Assembly: GCA_038496675.1 (NCBI GenBank)
Contig: CM076669.1
Span: 2,866,746 to 2,930,745 of the forward strand
Length of the DNA: 64,000 nucleotides
Reading direction: 5' to 3'
Source of the DNA: Rachycentron canadum
Taxonomy: Eukaryota > Chordata > Actinopteri > Carangiformes > Rachycentridae
This document shows positions 37,009 to 48,172 of this stretch, piece after piece (position 1 is the stretch's first letter; the number at the start of each line of letters is the position of its first letter). The notes under the pieces are model-generated. The model was given only the letters and a program-made list of their open reading frames with translations. It was not told the DNA's origin and made no database searches. The position numbers and the translations under genes are program-made.

Positions 37009-37620
37009 ACTAGTCAGCACACATATTAATTTCTGCACACATACACAGTGGGATTAATTTGTGCTTTTTGCATGCTAGCCTTAAAATAGCCTCACACTTG
37101 TCCAGTTACACAAATACACACTAAAACACTATCTATTGGAAGCAAATAAGGAAAAGGAAGTTTAAGAAGAAAATGGAAAGGCCAGAGTCAGTCAACCATT
37201 TCTTCTATTTAAATTTTCTTTTTTCACTGATCCCTCCTTCCTTCCCAGTATACCAACCCCTTTTTCTATGTTCCTTTCATCCCTTTGATAGATGGGCTAC
37301 ATTTGTAGAAATAGAGGAAAATTGGAAGTGTGTACGATTACAAGATCCAGAATGGGGCAGCCAGAGGGAGGGAGGAAGACAACAAGGACCCTGGAAAGAA
37401 AAGATGAAAAGTGACCTTGTTGACCCTTGGATCTATGAACAGGGGAGGGGCAAGAGGGGCAGCAAAATAAAAGTGCGGGCACAGTGTGAGGCAGGAAGTT
37501 AATCCCCCCCAGGTGTTGTGCCAATGTTGGCAGGGGGAGCCAGGCCAGTCCACTGGCACAGCAGACATCAGCCCCCCCCCCCCCGCCTCCCCATTATGCC
37601 TCAGCGTGGAGCCCCCCTGA

Positions 37621-38120
37621 NNNNNNNNNNNNNNNNNNNNNNNNNNNNNNNNNNNNNNNNNNNNNNNNNNNNNNNNNNNNNNNNNNNNNNNNNNNNNNNN
37701 NNNNNNNNNNNNNNNNNNNNNNNNNNNNNNNNNNNNNNNNNNNNNNNNNNNNNNNNNNNNNNNNNNNNNNNNNNNNNNNNNNNNNNNNNNNNNNNNNNNN
37801 NNNNNNNNNNNNNNNNNNNNNNNNNNNNNNNNNNNNNNNNNNNNNNNNNNNNNNNNNNNNNNNNNNNNNNNNNNNNNNNNNNNNNNNNNNNNNNNNNNNN
37901 NNNNNNNNNNNNNNNNNNNNNNNNNNNNNNNNNNNNNNNNNNNNNNNNNNNNNNNNNNNNNNNNNNNNNNNNNNNNNNNNNNNNNNNNNNNNNNNNNNNN
38001 NNNNNNNNNNNNNNNNNNNNNNNNNNNNNNNNNNNNNNNNNNNNNNNNNNNNNNNNNNNNNNNNNNNNNNNNNNNNNNNNNNNNNNNNNNNNNNNNNNNN
38101 NNNNNNNNNNNNNNNNNNNN
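37621..38120. other. Assembly gap, 500 N
   Basis: Exactly 500 N, identical in length to the first gap and so a placeholder. The left flank is C-rich unique sequence (GGAGCCCCCCTGA); the right flank starts directly in (CA)n. The mismatch of flanks contrasts with the good match obtained if contig B is flipped. Confidence 0.99.

Positions 38121-38178
<58 letters not shown>
38121..38178. repeat. (CA)n microsatellite at the left edge of contig C
   Basis: A pure CA run of 29 units directly after the N run. It would face the (AC)n end of contig B if B were inverted. Confidence 0.97.
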
Positions 38179-38181
<3 letters not shown>

Positions 38182-41100
38182 TGTGGTTACCAAGAGCTCC
38201 CCTTAACTGGCCTCTGTTTTATCATTTCCTACAGAGCCTCGGGCAAAGACACTCTCCTGCTCTCTATTCACCCTCCCTTCTTTCCTGCTGCTCCTCACCT
38301 TGTTCCTATCCAGCCATTCCTCACTCAACTTATTATTTTTTTTTTTTTTTCACAAAAGCCTCTTCCCTGGTTACTTTTTACTCCTGCCATTTTTGGTCTC
38401 TCTTTGCCTGTTTGTCCTTTCTTTGAAAGGGGCATTATGATTCATTGCAAATTTTGTTTTGACCATCATTTCTATTGGCTATGATATATTCTATTCATGA
38501 AACTAACTGCTGAGATCTGAGAAGACAGAAGTATATCAAACAGTTTAGACAGATTATCTAAACCACTTTATTTTAAAGGTCAAACTGAAAGTTAATGCAC
38601 CTATAAAATCAATAATAATCCGTCATAAGGCAAGATAAACATTTAAATTAGCCTGTTATGTGATGTTTGGGTGTTTCATTGCCTTTGCTTTCAATTCCAG
38701 ATAAGTTTGTTTGACCATCTGATTTTGCCTCCTCCAGTTTTTGGTTATTACCAATGGTAATTGAGGGGAAAATATAAAATATCAAACCAAAGCAAGGTCC
38801 CTATACTAGAGCAGTTTAGATGTCATTATGAAACTCTTTCTCTTTTATTATCCTTATTTTGATTTTATTTCAATCCCACTTTATTTCATTTCCTTTCATT
38901 CCCAATTTTGATGGATCCCTTTTCTCTTCACTCTACTAATACTCAGCTGACTCTTCAGCAGTCAGTGCCAGGGTATGACATTGATTTGAGTCGAACCGAG
39001 CACCTTTCTCCACCATCCCTGTCTAATATTGGCAACTAACAGCTATTACTGCTGGCATTTAGCTTCTTTAATAAAATTAAATTGATCCCTTGATCAATAA
39101 GTTCCTGGTAAATAAACTCCCAGGCATTGATCACTACAACACAGACAAGAAGTAACTAATTCACTAATATACACGTGCTTGGGGAAAGTGATATGAATCA
39201 GTAACATTAATATTTTGAGTGCTTTGTATCTTCCTATGAGATGAAAAAATGTTAGGGAAAGGCTTGGCAGCAGATCAAGATATGAGAATACTTTTCTCTT
39301 CAGTTATAAACAGAAGAGGAAAGGGGAATACTCTGCTGTGGTTTACATCAGACAAAGAATACAGGAAGTATCCTGAATTTCACAAGTTGCTTTAGGTATG
39401 ACAGTTGTATGCAATTTAGGGATGGGAAGGCAGTCTGTAAAAGTGCTCAATACGGAGGAAAACAAACACTGCTCATTCATATTGTGATCAATGGAAGAGC
39501 AGTGGTCAGGAATCACATTTGGCTATTTATTCAGTGTGAGCAAACAGAAGTATATGCATGTTCTTTGTCAGTGAGGCTCATCAGAATGGCCTTGAGATGT
39601 GTGGAGGGAAAACAGGGACATGGCCTTGGTTAATGTGCCAACAGTCAAATGTCTGATCCGGGTGCCCATATCATTGCTGGCATGAATAGAAAGGCACCCA
39701 CTGTACGCCCAGGCCTGGCTTTAACTCTGTCCTGCCATGCATACTAACAACAAGCTCAACCAGTAGGGAGATTTGCATGGCGTCAATCATTAGCATAGCG
39801 TTGAGGGATTATTCAGATCACTGCCTGAAATCCCTTAATTGTAATAGTACACAAAAATTCATCTCCAGCAAAACAGGCCATCCCATTACACAGAGGAAAA
39901 TTGACTTGTTTCCTTTCATCAAATTTGGGAATGATTCTGATGGATGGTCATGTGTGCCTCTAAATCATTAATTCAAAACAGGAACCAAAAATCTGGCAGC
40001 AAATACGTGACCTTGGATTTAAAGGGTTAATTAAAAGTAAATTAAGAGTCATTAAGCCTGCAAAACACCTGCTTTTTCTGAAGCAACATGTCAAAAAAAG
40101 GGACGTCATTAATGTGCTAATATGAAATCCCCCTAACTTTATTTATTTTTTTTTAGTCACCAACACAATAGAAGAGGATTCACGTACTGTTATCCTCAGT
40201 CAATATTGACCACGAACGCCTGAGTTAATTGGAAAAGTAAACCTGCAAAGACTCAGGCTGGGGCCTGACTAAGCAGAAGGTTCAAAAGGATAATGGAAAC
40301 GGCAGAAAAAGAAAATAATATCGTCTGCGCAGGTTGAATGGCTCGGGGGGAACACGGGTGGAATAACACAATTGAGAGCAGAATGCTCATCAAAGGAGGC
40401 AATCTGGCTAAGCTTGTCCCTGCCCGTCGTGCAGCGCCTGCCAACCCAGACATGAGCAGTAGTGATCTTCATCATAGCTCACCTCAGGCTAGGATTAACA
40501 GGCCACTAACTCCCTGTAAAACCCTCCCTGGAAAAGTACCGTGAATTGGCAGGGCACAAGCAAGCAAAAACTGTAAACACACACATACACACAAACATAG
40601 AAATACAAAGAAGCATGCAGATACGCAGACATAGTTTACCCACAGGCCCACACCAGACGTTACAGACAAACACAGGCACATACCCAAAACTTTCTTTACC
40701 TCCTTGAACTACTCTGAAGGCCGCCACAGTGGCAGTGACTCTAGATCAGAGTGAGACCTTTCTCACAGGACGGGAAGTAGCATTCACTGAATGTACCCCA
40801 TCCAGTGAGTAGCATGTCCTCTGCAGCAGAGCAGCCTAATTACAGTGGGCTCTGCTTCGACGGGAATAGAACTGGCTGCCAATATTATTGATAATTCACA
40901 CAGACTAAGCTGTCGCTGGGAATAGGGATGGGCAAGAGGAAATGGCTCTGTTTTATTAGCTTCCACTGCCCTTTGATGTGCAGTCAAGAGCAAGACATGC
41001 CAGGAGACTCATGCCAGATGGAAGCACTACAGCTGAAAGGTGTCTCACTCCTTTTAACATAACTCTTTTTGCATGTGAAACCTAGAATGAGAGCTATTAG

Positions 41101-41411
41101 TCTCATGTAGCCAAACATTTCCCCTCAATTTATTTCACTGTGTTTTATTACTTAGCTGGCCCAGTGCGAAAAGGCTGTCTGGAGCTGGTCCACATTAAAA
41201 CTATGGGGATTCTTGGACATTCTCTTAATGGGCCATGGTTTATCTGTCTTTGAGCTTAGAGGTGCTGCTTGAAATTTTGGGCCACCTGAACACAGCTCAA
41301 ACCACCACTGAGGACTTCATTCTCCTCTGTCAAAGTGGGGTTTTATATAACATGAAAAAAGTAAACCTATTAAAACCAATTTTCTTTTGCTAGTCTTGGT
41401 TTGGGGCTCAC
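38179..41411 (-). other. plxna4: plxna4 intron after the last minus-strand exon
   Basis: No exon seen. Pyrimidine-rich near 38270-38440. From 39640 to about 41000 the sequence is unique and rich in ATTA/TAAT cores, suggesting regulatory content. In the re-oriented model this intron continues across the second gap into 15686-12970 of contig B. Confidence 0.6.
39700..40130. promoter_or_regulatory. Candidate intronic conserved regulatory element
   Basis: Contains an octamer ATTTGCAT (39771-39778), CAATCATTAGC, CCCTTAATTGTAATAG, AATCATTAATTC, GGGTTAATTAAAAG and GTCATTAATGTGC, all POU/homeodomain-type cores, with no simple repeats and no coding frame. Inference from composition only. Confidence 0.25.
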
Positions 41412-41526
41412 CTCAGGCTTCTTGACTCGTCCCTCCTGGAAGGAACATGTGCGAGGGTCGTGGGTACAGTCGTGTCTGTATTTACACCAATGGCACTGGT
41501 AGGGACTACTCACACATGACAGACAC
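41412..41526 (-). CDS. plxna4: Plexin-A4 exon: PSI2 domain
   Basis: Read on the minus strand, acceptor tcatttag at 41527-41528, first base completing a Ser codon, then C-L-S-C-V-S-S-P-Y-Q-C-H-W-C-K-Y-R-H-D-C, T-C-S-F-Q-E-G-R-V-K-K-P-E and donor GAG|GTGAGC. The cysteine spacing and C-H-W-C-K-Y-R-H are PSI2 hallmarks of class-A plexins. It ends in phase 0. The protein continues with the exon at 15687 on the opposite strand. Confidence 0.95.
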
Positions 41527-41811
41527 CTAAATGAAGAGCAGAGGAGAGGGAAAACAGTGTTGTGAATGAATATTGACCTGGAGAACAAAAGTTCAATATG
41601 CCTACTTACTTATGTATGTACTGTACAGAATATAATTTCCAACATTTCTTGTCCATATGAAGGGATAAGAATTATGGTGACACAAACTGACATTTGTTGA
41701 AGTGTTGCATGTTTTGACCTATTCATTCTCTGCAATTCAAAAATTAATATATGAAAAATATAAATGAAACAGCTGAAAGCAACTTTGAGATCTTTGAGCA
41801 GGCAGACTTAC

Positions 41812-41911
41812 GACTTGTGCACACTACAGTTGTAGAAAACAAAGCTGGTATTTGCGAATGCCAGGCCTGTCTCCTTGGACTTGAGATAAAGCTGCACGAT
41901 CTGGTGGTCAC
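41812..41911 (-). CDS. plxna4: Plexin-A4 exon: strand region before PSI2
   Basis: Minus strand, acceptor tctttctag and donor TC|GTAAGT. Two bases complete Gly, then D-H-Q-I-V-Q-L-Y-L-K-S-K-E-T-G and F-A-N-T-S-F-V-F-Y-N-C-S-V-H-K-S with the last codon split 2+1. The K-S-K-E-T-G and F-V-F-Y-N-C-S-V-H strings are class-A plexin hallmarks. N-T-S and N-C-S sequons are present. Confidence 0.95.
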
Positions 41912-44286
41912 CTAGAAAGAATAGATCATGGTAAAAAAAAAAATGTTTAAAATGCTGAGGTAGAGAGAACACTTTGTAATCAGGTAAAAAAGTTAAGGTA
42001 AGGAAAAAAAAATGACACTGTAGTGTGTCATAGCTACTTCTCCAGTACAAGCAGTGAGGACCTTACATGATAATTTTATTAACTTATTCACACATCCTTT
42101 TTCAGTGTCTAGGCACATTAGATTTTCCCATGAAGACAATATGACTGCGATGCTTTGAGCCACAGGTGCTCAGCCTGTTGCAGTGGTAAAGGTAGTATCT
42201 TAATAGAGAGAGAGAGAGTAGAGTAGTTTTGTAGGGTTACGTCTTCCTATCCCTTCCCTCTTACAAGAGACAATAAAAGTTGGTGCACACACATTTCCCT
42301 TGGGATGGAAAATATTCCCCTGGAAAAGTCTTTGAGAGTGTCTTTGACAAGGTAAAGGGGGAAGAAGATGAAACAAAAACCATGTGTGTGATTGTGTGGG
42401 TGTCTGTGTGCAAGTGTGTGTGTGTAAGCTTGCGCCTCATCTGTATTTGGTGTGTCCTTTTGTCTGGCCCTAATGAAGGAGTTCATGTTTAATTCAACAG
42501 CACATCCACACATCTAACTACTCTCTCTACTCTACCTCTGTACCTCTCTCTCTCTCATCCTCACTCTATCTCTACACACAGGTCTCTTCGCTTCCTTCCA
42601 CACTGCGACTCTTTCTTCTTCCCCATGTCTCTCTCCATCTCTCTAACAAAGAAGGAATCATTCATCAATCACAGTAAAGCACTGCTGACAACAGATCTGT
42701 CCTAATTAGGCCACCTAAATGTTACCTTGAAGCCTACTAACAAAATCTATCCCTCGCCTTCCCTTCACCACATCACCCCCTCTCCCTTCTTTTCTCTCAA
42801 CCAAGCTTAGACTAATGGGTCCTAGTAAAAATGGAAGATGAAAGGTTCAAATTTAGGCAAAAATGTGGAATGTTTTCCTCTGCCTAACATAGGAAAAGCA
42901 TATAAGCATGAGTGTTTCTGGGTTTCGGAGAAAGAGTATATATTTACACATCTATGTTTGCATAACTGCAGAATCACCAGCGTTACATGTGACTGACATG
43001 GCAAATACTGAACAAATGCTTTTAATTCCCCAAAGCACCCTCAGGCTCCCTGTCAGCCGTACAGCTGCATGCTGTCTGTCTGTGGATCATTTTATTGCAG
43101 TGTGATTTAAAATGTGGGTGAAGTGATTGAGTAAAGGAAAATTTGTGCATGTGTACAGCTGAGGCCAAAAAAGGTCCCACTAGCACTGACTCTCTCTACA
43201 CTTACCTCATGTCTGCCTTTTGAGTCCAATGCCGAAACAATATACAGATAAAATCCTTGAAAATGACAACAAGCAAGAGCGAATACCATTTTCTTCAGAG
43301 CTCTTAGATTGTCTAAAAACCATCAGGGAGCATTCCTCTGTATGTAAATTTTGAGCATTATTGGTGGACCACCATCTTTCTCTTTTCTGTCTATTTTCTC
43401 TTTTCATTCATTATTCATTGTTTCTTTTTGTGGAACTATAGAAGGATGGCATCTTCATTATCACAACATGAGGACACATTGAGGGTTGGTAATGAAGGAT
43501 TACCTGCCTGGGGACAGGCCTTCCCAGATGGGAGCTTGGTTCAATTAGACCAGGCTTAGCCGACCACGGAGAAGGTACATGAAGAGCAGGGGAATAAAGA
43601 AGAGAAAAAATATTTTCCCTTCTTTGCTTGTGGAATGAATAGTGGCAGACATGTTTTAGCTGTTAGCCACTTGAAAGTAATAGGAATAGTGACATTGTCT
43701 GCAGGGACTTTGTAATCTCCAGGCTCTGAATTAGCTGTAGTAAGAACACTTGGAAGCAGCCTAATTTTCTCCTTTTTGGAATAGGGTTAACTGGGGTCCC
43801 ATCACTCCCTCTGGAACATATCCACTTTGAGGGAAGGTGGTAAATAAATCCCACTGCAGACTAATAACTAATGTTCACTCAATTACTAAACATGTCCTAA
43901 GGCAGTGCTCCAAGGCCTACTGAGTTACTGATGACAATGAGAAAAACAAAAATTCATAGAACACTTACCGCCCTAGGTCTATGGTTCTGACTGAAGGAAA
44001 AACATCCAGATGAAAGTGGGCTTCACTGTATTCAACAGGTGCTCTAATGTGGATCACTTGTTGAGTCTTATCATGGCTATTTAATACATTTTTTTCTTAA
44101 TATTACAAATACAAAAACATTATTTTGACAGAAGGCTTCCTCCAAATTATAACTGGCAGTTTGGTCAGTTTCTGTATCTGTTCACATTGCCAACAATGTG
44201 ACATCCACTACTGGCTGGTATGGAATAGTACACTTCTTGATCCCAATGCTCTTTGGGCAAAGAGGTTGTGACAGGGTTACTATTAC
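41912..44286 (-). other. plxna4: plxna4 intron (2.4 kb)
   Basis: No additional exon seen. TG-rich near 42380-42425; otherwise AT-rich unique sequence. Confidence 0.6.
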
Positions 44287-44440
44287 CTTTGTCAACAATA
44301 ATACGTGGCATCTCCTTCTCAGCAGGTGAGAAACACTTGATCCGGTTTCCCTCCACCAAGCCATTCATCTCAGCCAGGTCCTCGAAGGTGCAGTTGACAC
44401 CTGCAGAAAGTTCTGGGACATTGTGGGCTTCCAACACCAA
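44287..44440 (-). CDS. plxna4: Plexin-A4 exon: linker region after PSI1
   Basis: Minus strand, acceptor ttctacag and donor AAAG|GTAATA. Encodes L-V-L-E-A-H-N-V-P-E-L-S-A-G-V-N-C-T-F-E, then E-G-N-R-I-K-C-F-S-P and P-R-I-I-V-D-K. The N-V-P-E-L-S-A-G-V-N-C string marks class-A plexins. It starts in phase 0 and ends with one base. Confidence 0.95.
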
Positions 44441-45817
44441 CTGTAGAAAAGGAAAGATATATCATATGATATATAAAATATGTTAACAGAAGAGAGAGAG
44501 AGATGAGAAAAAACAGTTGCTCATTGTTTTGTGAATTTATTTATTTATTTATTCAGTCTTCAGATTAAAATAGTATTGATGAAGTGCATTTTATAATTGC
44601 ATCCATTGTCAGAGATAAACAACTTAGATCTGTGTCCCAACTGTTGTACCATTAAATGACTAAGAGGCCCTTATCTGTGAACACTTCAGATCAGTTTTGG
44701 AGCAAATATGTTCTTCAGATATGACTGGAACGTAATATCACTCATAAGAGGTACAGCTGCAAGTTCTATGAAGACTAAAGAGCTATCAGTAGAGCGGTCA
44801 GTGGCCAGAGGAGCCATCAGGGGACTTTTCGATGAGGCATCAGATGTGTCAAACAACATAAAAAAACTCTGATGCAGAAAGCATCAATGAGCTGTATGGA
44901 TTTCACATTTTATCTTAATGTCCTGCCTCTCTAGCTCAGTGAGAAAAAGGGTGTTTTTATGGCAGACAGTGAAAGAAATGATAACTCCAGAGAGTCAAGG
45001 TAAGTGGAAGGACGAGGAGCTAGAAGAGATGGAACAAGCCCATTGAATGTAGATGGCTGAAGCAAGTGCAGGATAAAAGGTGACAAGAGGAAAAGAGAAC
45101 TAGCAGGAAGACTGAGATGAACAAATGAGGCAGTGAAGAATGGAGGCGAAAAGGGCAGACATACAAGCTGCTGGACACGGAGGAAAAAGAGGACTCTGGG
45201 AAATATAGAATGCAAATTTTCACACTTCATTTGAAAACGCTGTGTAAGCTCTCCGCACCTCAGCAAAAACTGGCTTCAGGTGGAGCAGAAAGGAAAAAAA
45301 ACACTGTCTTTGAATAAGGAAAAGAAGAAAAAAAAAAAGGTCAGGAAGGCAAGTGGAGAGGGGTCAAGACCAAAATATACATATTGATTGAAAAGGGTGT
45401 CTGCACTGGGCCTTGGTCTAGCCATTGATTTGAAGTGCAGTCCATAGTATATTTGTGATGCTGAAAGCTGCCTCAGCGGGAGAGAAGGGCTGACCTGAGC
45501 TGTTTTTATATTGCTGTTTAATGAAAAGACGACGGCACGCGTGTGAACAGATACACAGCTTCCCATATAAGATGGACACCGCATGACCGGGATTCTCTCT
45601 CTTACACGTCCTCTCTCTCTCTCTCGTTGGTTGCTCACTCTACCTCTCACCTTCTTCTCCCACTTTCATTTATTTTTCTTTTTAAGGAGGGAATACAGCC
45701 AGACCTTGAGTTTCCTCAATTACATTTAGAGTAGTCACGACCAAGCCTAGCCACAGCAGGGATGAATAAATAAAAATAACCCACTCATGTTAACAGAAAC
45801 ATTCACCACACATACGT

Positions 45818-45865
<48 letters not shown>

Positions 45866-48048
45866 ACAAATGCCCTCCTGTGGTTTCTAACACACCATGT
45901 CTAATGCTGAGGATATATGATGATAGTTCATGTTGCCATGGTAAAAAAATAAAAAAAAAAGTCTTGGCTGCAGAGAGAATTCATTTAAATGCAGTTCAAT
46001 GCCACAAAAAAGAGAGAAAAAATATTCGACTCGAACATTATATCCGCTTACATTAATTTGAAAAGTCACAAATATTGCCTACTAATGTCTCTCCTGAAAT
46101 TGTTTTAACTTTGACATAATTTATTGTAATGTATAAAACTATGCTGTGTATGATTAATGACAAATGTGCAGCTATTTATCCAGTAATATTAAATATCATT
46201 GTAATTCATTCATGTTTCAATTTCTGTTTAGAGCTGTTGAGGCTTTTGAAATTGATACTTTAATAAATAACAACATGTGTATGCATATAGAGACAATTCC
46301 CTCTGAAACTTAGAGCATAACAGTGGAAACAGTTCATAATCAACCAAAGGCAGCATTAAAATGAAAGAAAATTGATTTTTTTTTTTTTTCCTCAGAAAGG
46401 GTCTGATTTCAGCAGTGTCTCTAAAGAATGTCTTGGCATATCTGTCCAAACAAATATTTAATAACACAAAGGTCAAGGAGGAGCCCCTGTCTGTCTGGCA
46501 GAAGTCTCTGCCCTGCAATCAGTTGGATGGAGGATCTGTGGCATAGCCTTTGGGTAAAGCCTTCTTGCCGGGAAAAGGTTAAACACTCTCTAAAGGCTCA
46601 GGCTTGAGCAACATCATGCACACACAGACACACACACCACATGAATATCATTAGAGAGATGCAGAGGTGAACCTTAGCAAATCAACACCTTGTGTGACCC
46701 TCAGAGAAGCATGGATGGAAAATAGTCATTCAGGCTCGACCTTAGAAATCACATTGGATATTTATGCACTTGGTTTCTGAAATTCAAAACCATTTCCAAA
46801 GCGCTATTAAATAGGAAATGGGAATTGAAATGTGACATCACTTAGTGGTTAAGGTCAGTGGGATTTTTATAACATTCAGTGTTACAACCTTTAAAATAGG
46901 TTATCTTTCAACACACTGAGCTCTGATAAAGAAAAACACTAAGCCTTCAACGACATAAACCAGGATGATGTGTTCAGGCACTGTCAATCTTCTCTTGGAC
47001 ATGCAGTAAAAATCACACATACACATACATACACTTAAAAACATGCCGCAGCCTTTTCCCAGTGAAAAATTATCACTGACTCAGATTGGGAAATCTAATG
47101 TAGTGCAAGGGGATAAAGTGAGGGAACTACTTCATTAATTTCACTCAAATGCAGCATAAGTTTATTCAGCTAAGTATGGCTGAGCAAAGCATAGTCATTT
47201 AGAATCTGCATATAGCAATATAAACAGCATACACTGGCATAGTACAAATAACACTGCAATGGTGTTATGTCACATGACAAATATGACTACTCACTACTCA
47301 AGGGCTTGTACTACACCATTTCCTGCAGCAATTTTTTTTGTTTAAGTGGATCACAGGTCTTTACACACCAGTCAATACAGTTAAACAATCATAAACCATT
47401 CAAACCATTTAAATCTGGCACCTGTTTTAGAATTAAATGTCCTGGGGAAAAAAAAATGGTGCATTTAGCTGCCAAAAATCCCAATAAACACAGCTGAGCT
47501 AAACTGTGTGCTGTTAATGATTGTTGACATTTGTTGGGAAAGTATTTCACTGGACTGAATAGGAAGTTGTAAGGTCAGGATTTCAAGTATGCATGTTGGC
47601 AGGCAGTAAAATAATGTAAAGCAGGATTACACAGTTAACACTGGCCACTAATCAGTATCTAGAGCATAATTACATCGCATTACAAATTATGCTTGAGTGT
47701 GTAATACTGTCAATCTGCCAGGCAAGATTTTCTCACGAGCAACACATTCACCAATCCACACTGTTTACTGCAATATGCCAACACTGAAATAAAGGCTTGC
47801 TTGATGTGTATTTGTGTTTTTTCCTTATTGACAGAAAAATACATTCAGTCATGGCTTAAACAAATTTTACCTCATGTTATTCTACAGCTGGCACAAGGAA
47901 GAAGCATAGCAATAAAATAATAAGGTAATGGCAACTAACAACATATTTCAGAACATCTGAAAAGATTGATATAGTAAAACACTGTGCATCTACTCAAACC
48001 TTTAGATTTTTTTTTGTATATATGAGTTGTGTGTTTCTCTCCACTCAC
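44441..48048 (-). other. plxna4: plxna4 intron (3.6 kb)
   Basis: No exon seen. Purine-rich at 45170-45370, a (CA)n at 45821-45870, and AT-rich sequence at 46060-46260. Confidence 0.6.
45821..45870. repeat. (CA)n microsatellite
   Basis: CA repeats interrupted by one TACA near the right end. Confidence 0.95.
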
Positions 48049-48172
48049 CGTGACACTAAACTGGGACACTGAGATGTTGTTTGGGTGGACACTGAGACGC
48101 ACACACTGCTTGATGTCCGAAGCAAAGCGCCGAGGCTCTGATGAGCGCTCACATTTCTCCTTCCTGGCGCAC
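48049..48172 (-). CDS. plxna4: Plexin-A4 exon: end of PSI1
   Basis: Minus strand, acceptor ttttttccag and donor ACG|GTGAGT. One base completes Arg, then C-A-R-K-E-K-C-E-R-S-S-E-P-R-R-F-A-S and Q-C-V-R-L-S-V-H-P-N-N-I-S-V-S-Q-F. This is the most 5' plxna4 exon in the window. The sema domain and the core of PSI1 must lie beyond 64000 on this strand. Confidence 0.95.

Larger units (their letters stand above)
33273..37620 (+). other. plxna4: plxna4 intron running to the contig B end
   Basis: I looked for the next conserved plexin exon (T-E-S-V-A-E-K-M-L-T-N-W) and did not find it. The stretch holds a hairpin (35814-35853), a (CA)n (36957-37001), pyrimidine-rich blocks (35095-35300, 35560-35630) and a GC-rich right edge with a run of C (about 37574-37584) where the contig breaks. 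Confidence 0.6.

Noticed and set aside
37338..38426. Long open frames crossing the second N run
   Set aside because: Same cause: N placeholders plus a CA microsatellite.
44931..45650. Overlapping minus-strand open frames of 111 and 124 codons
   Set aside because: Low-complexity Ser/Leu/Phe and Arg-rich translations of purine-rich intron DNA.
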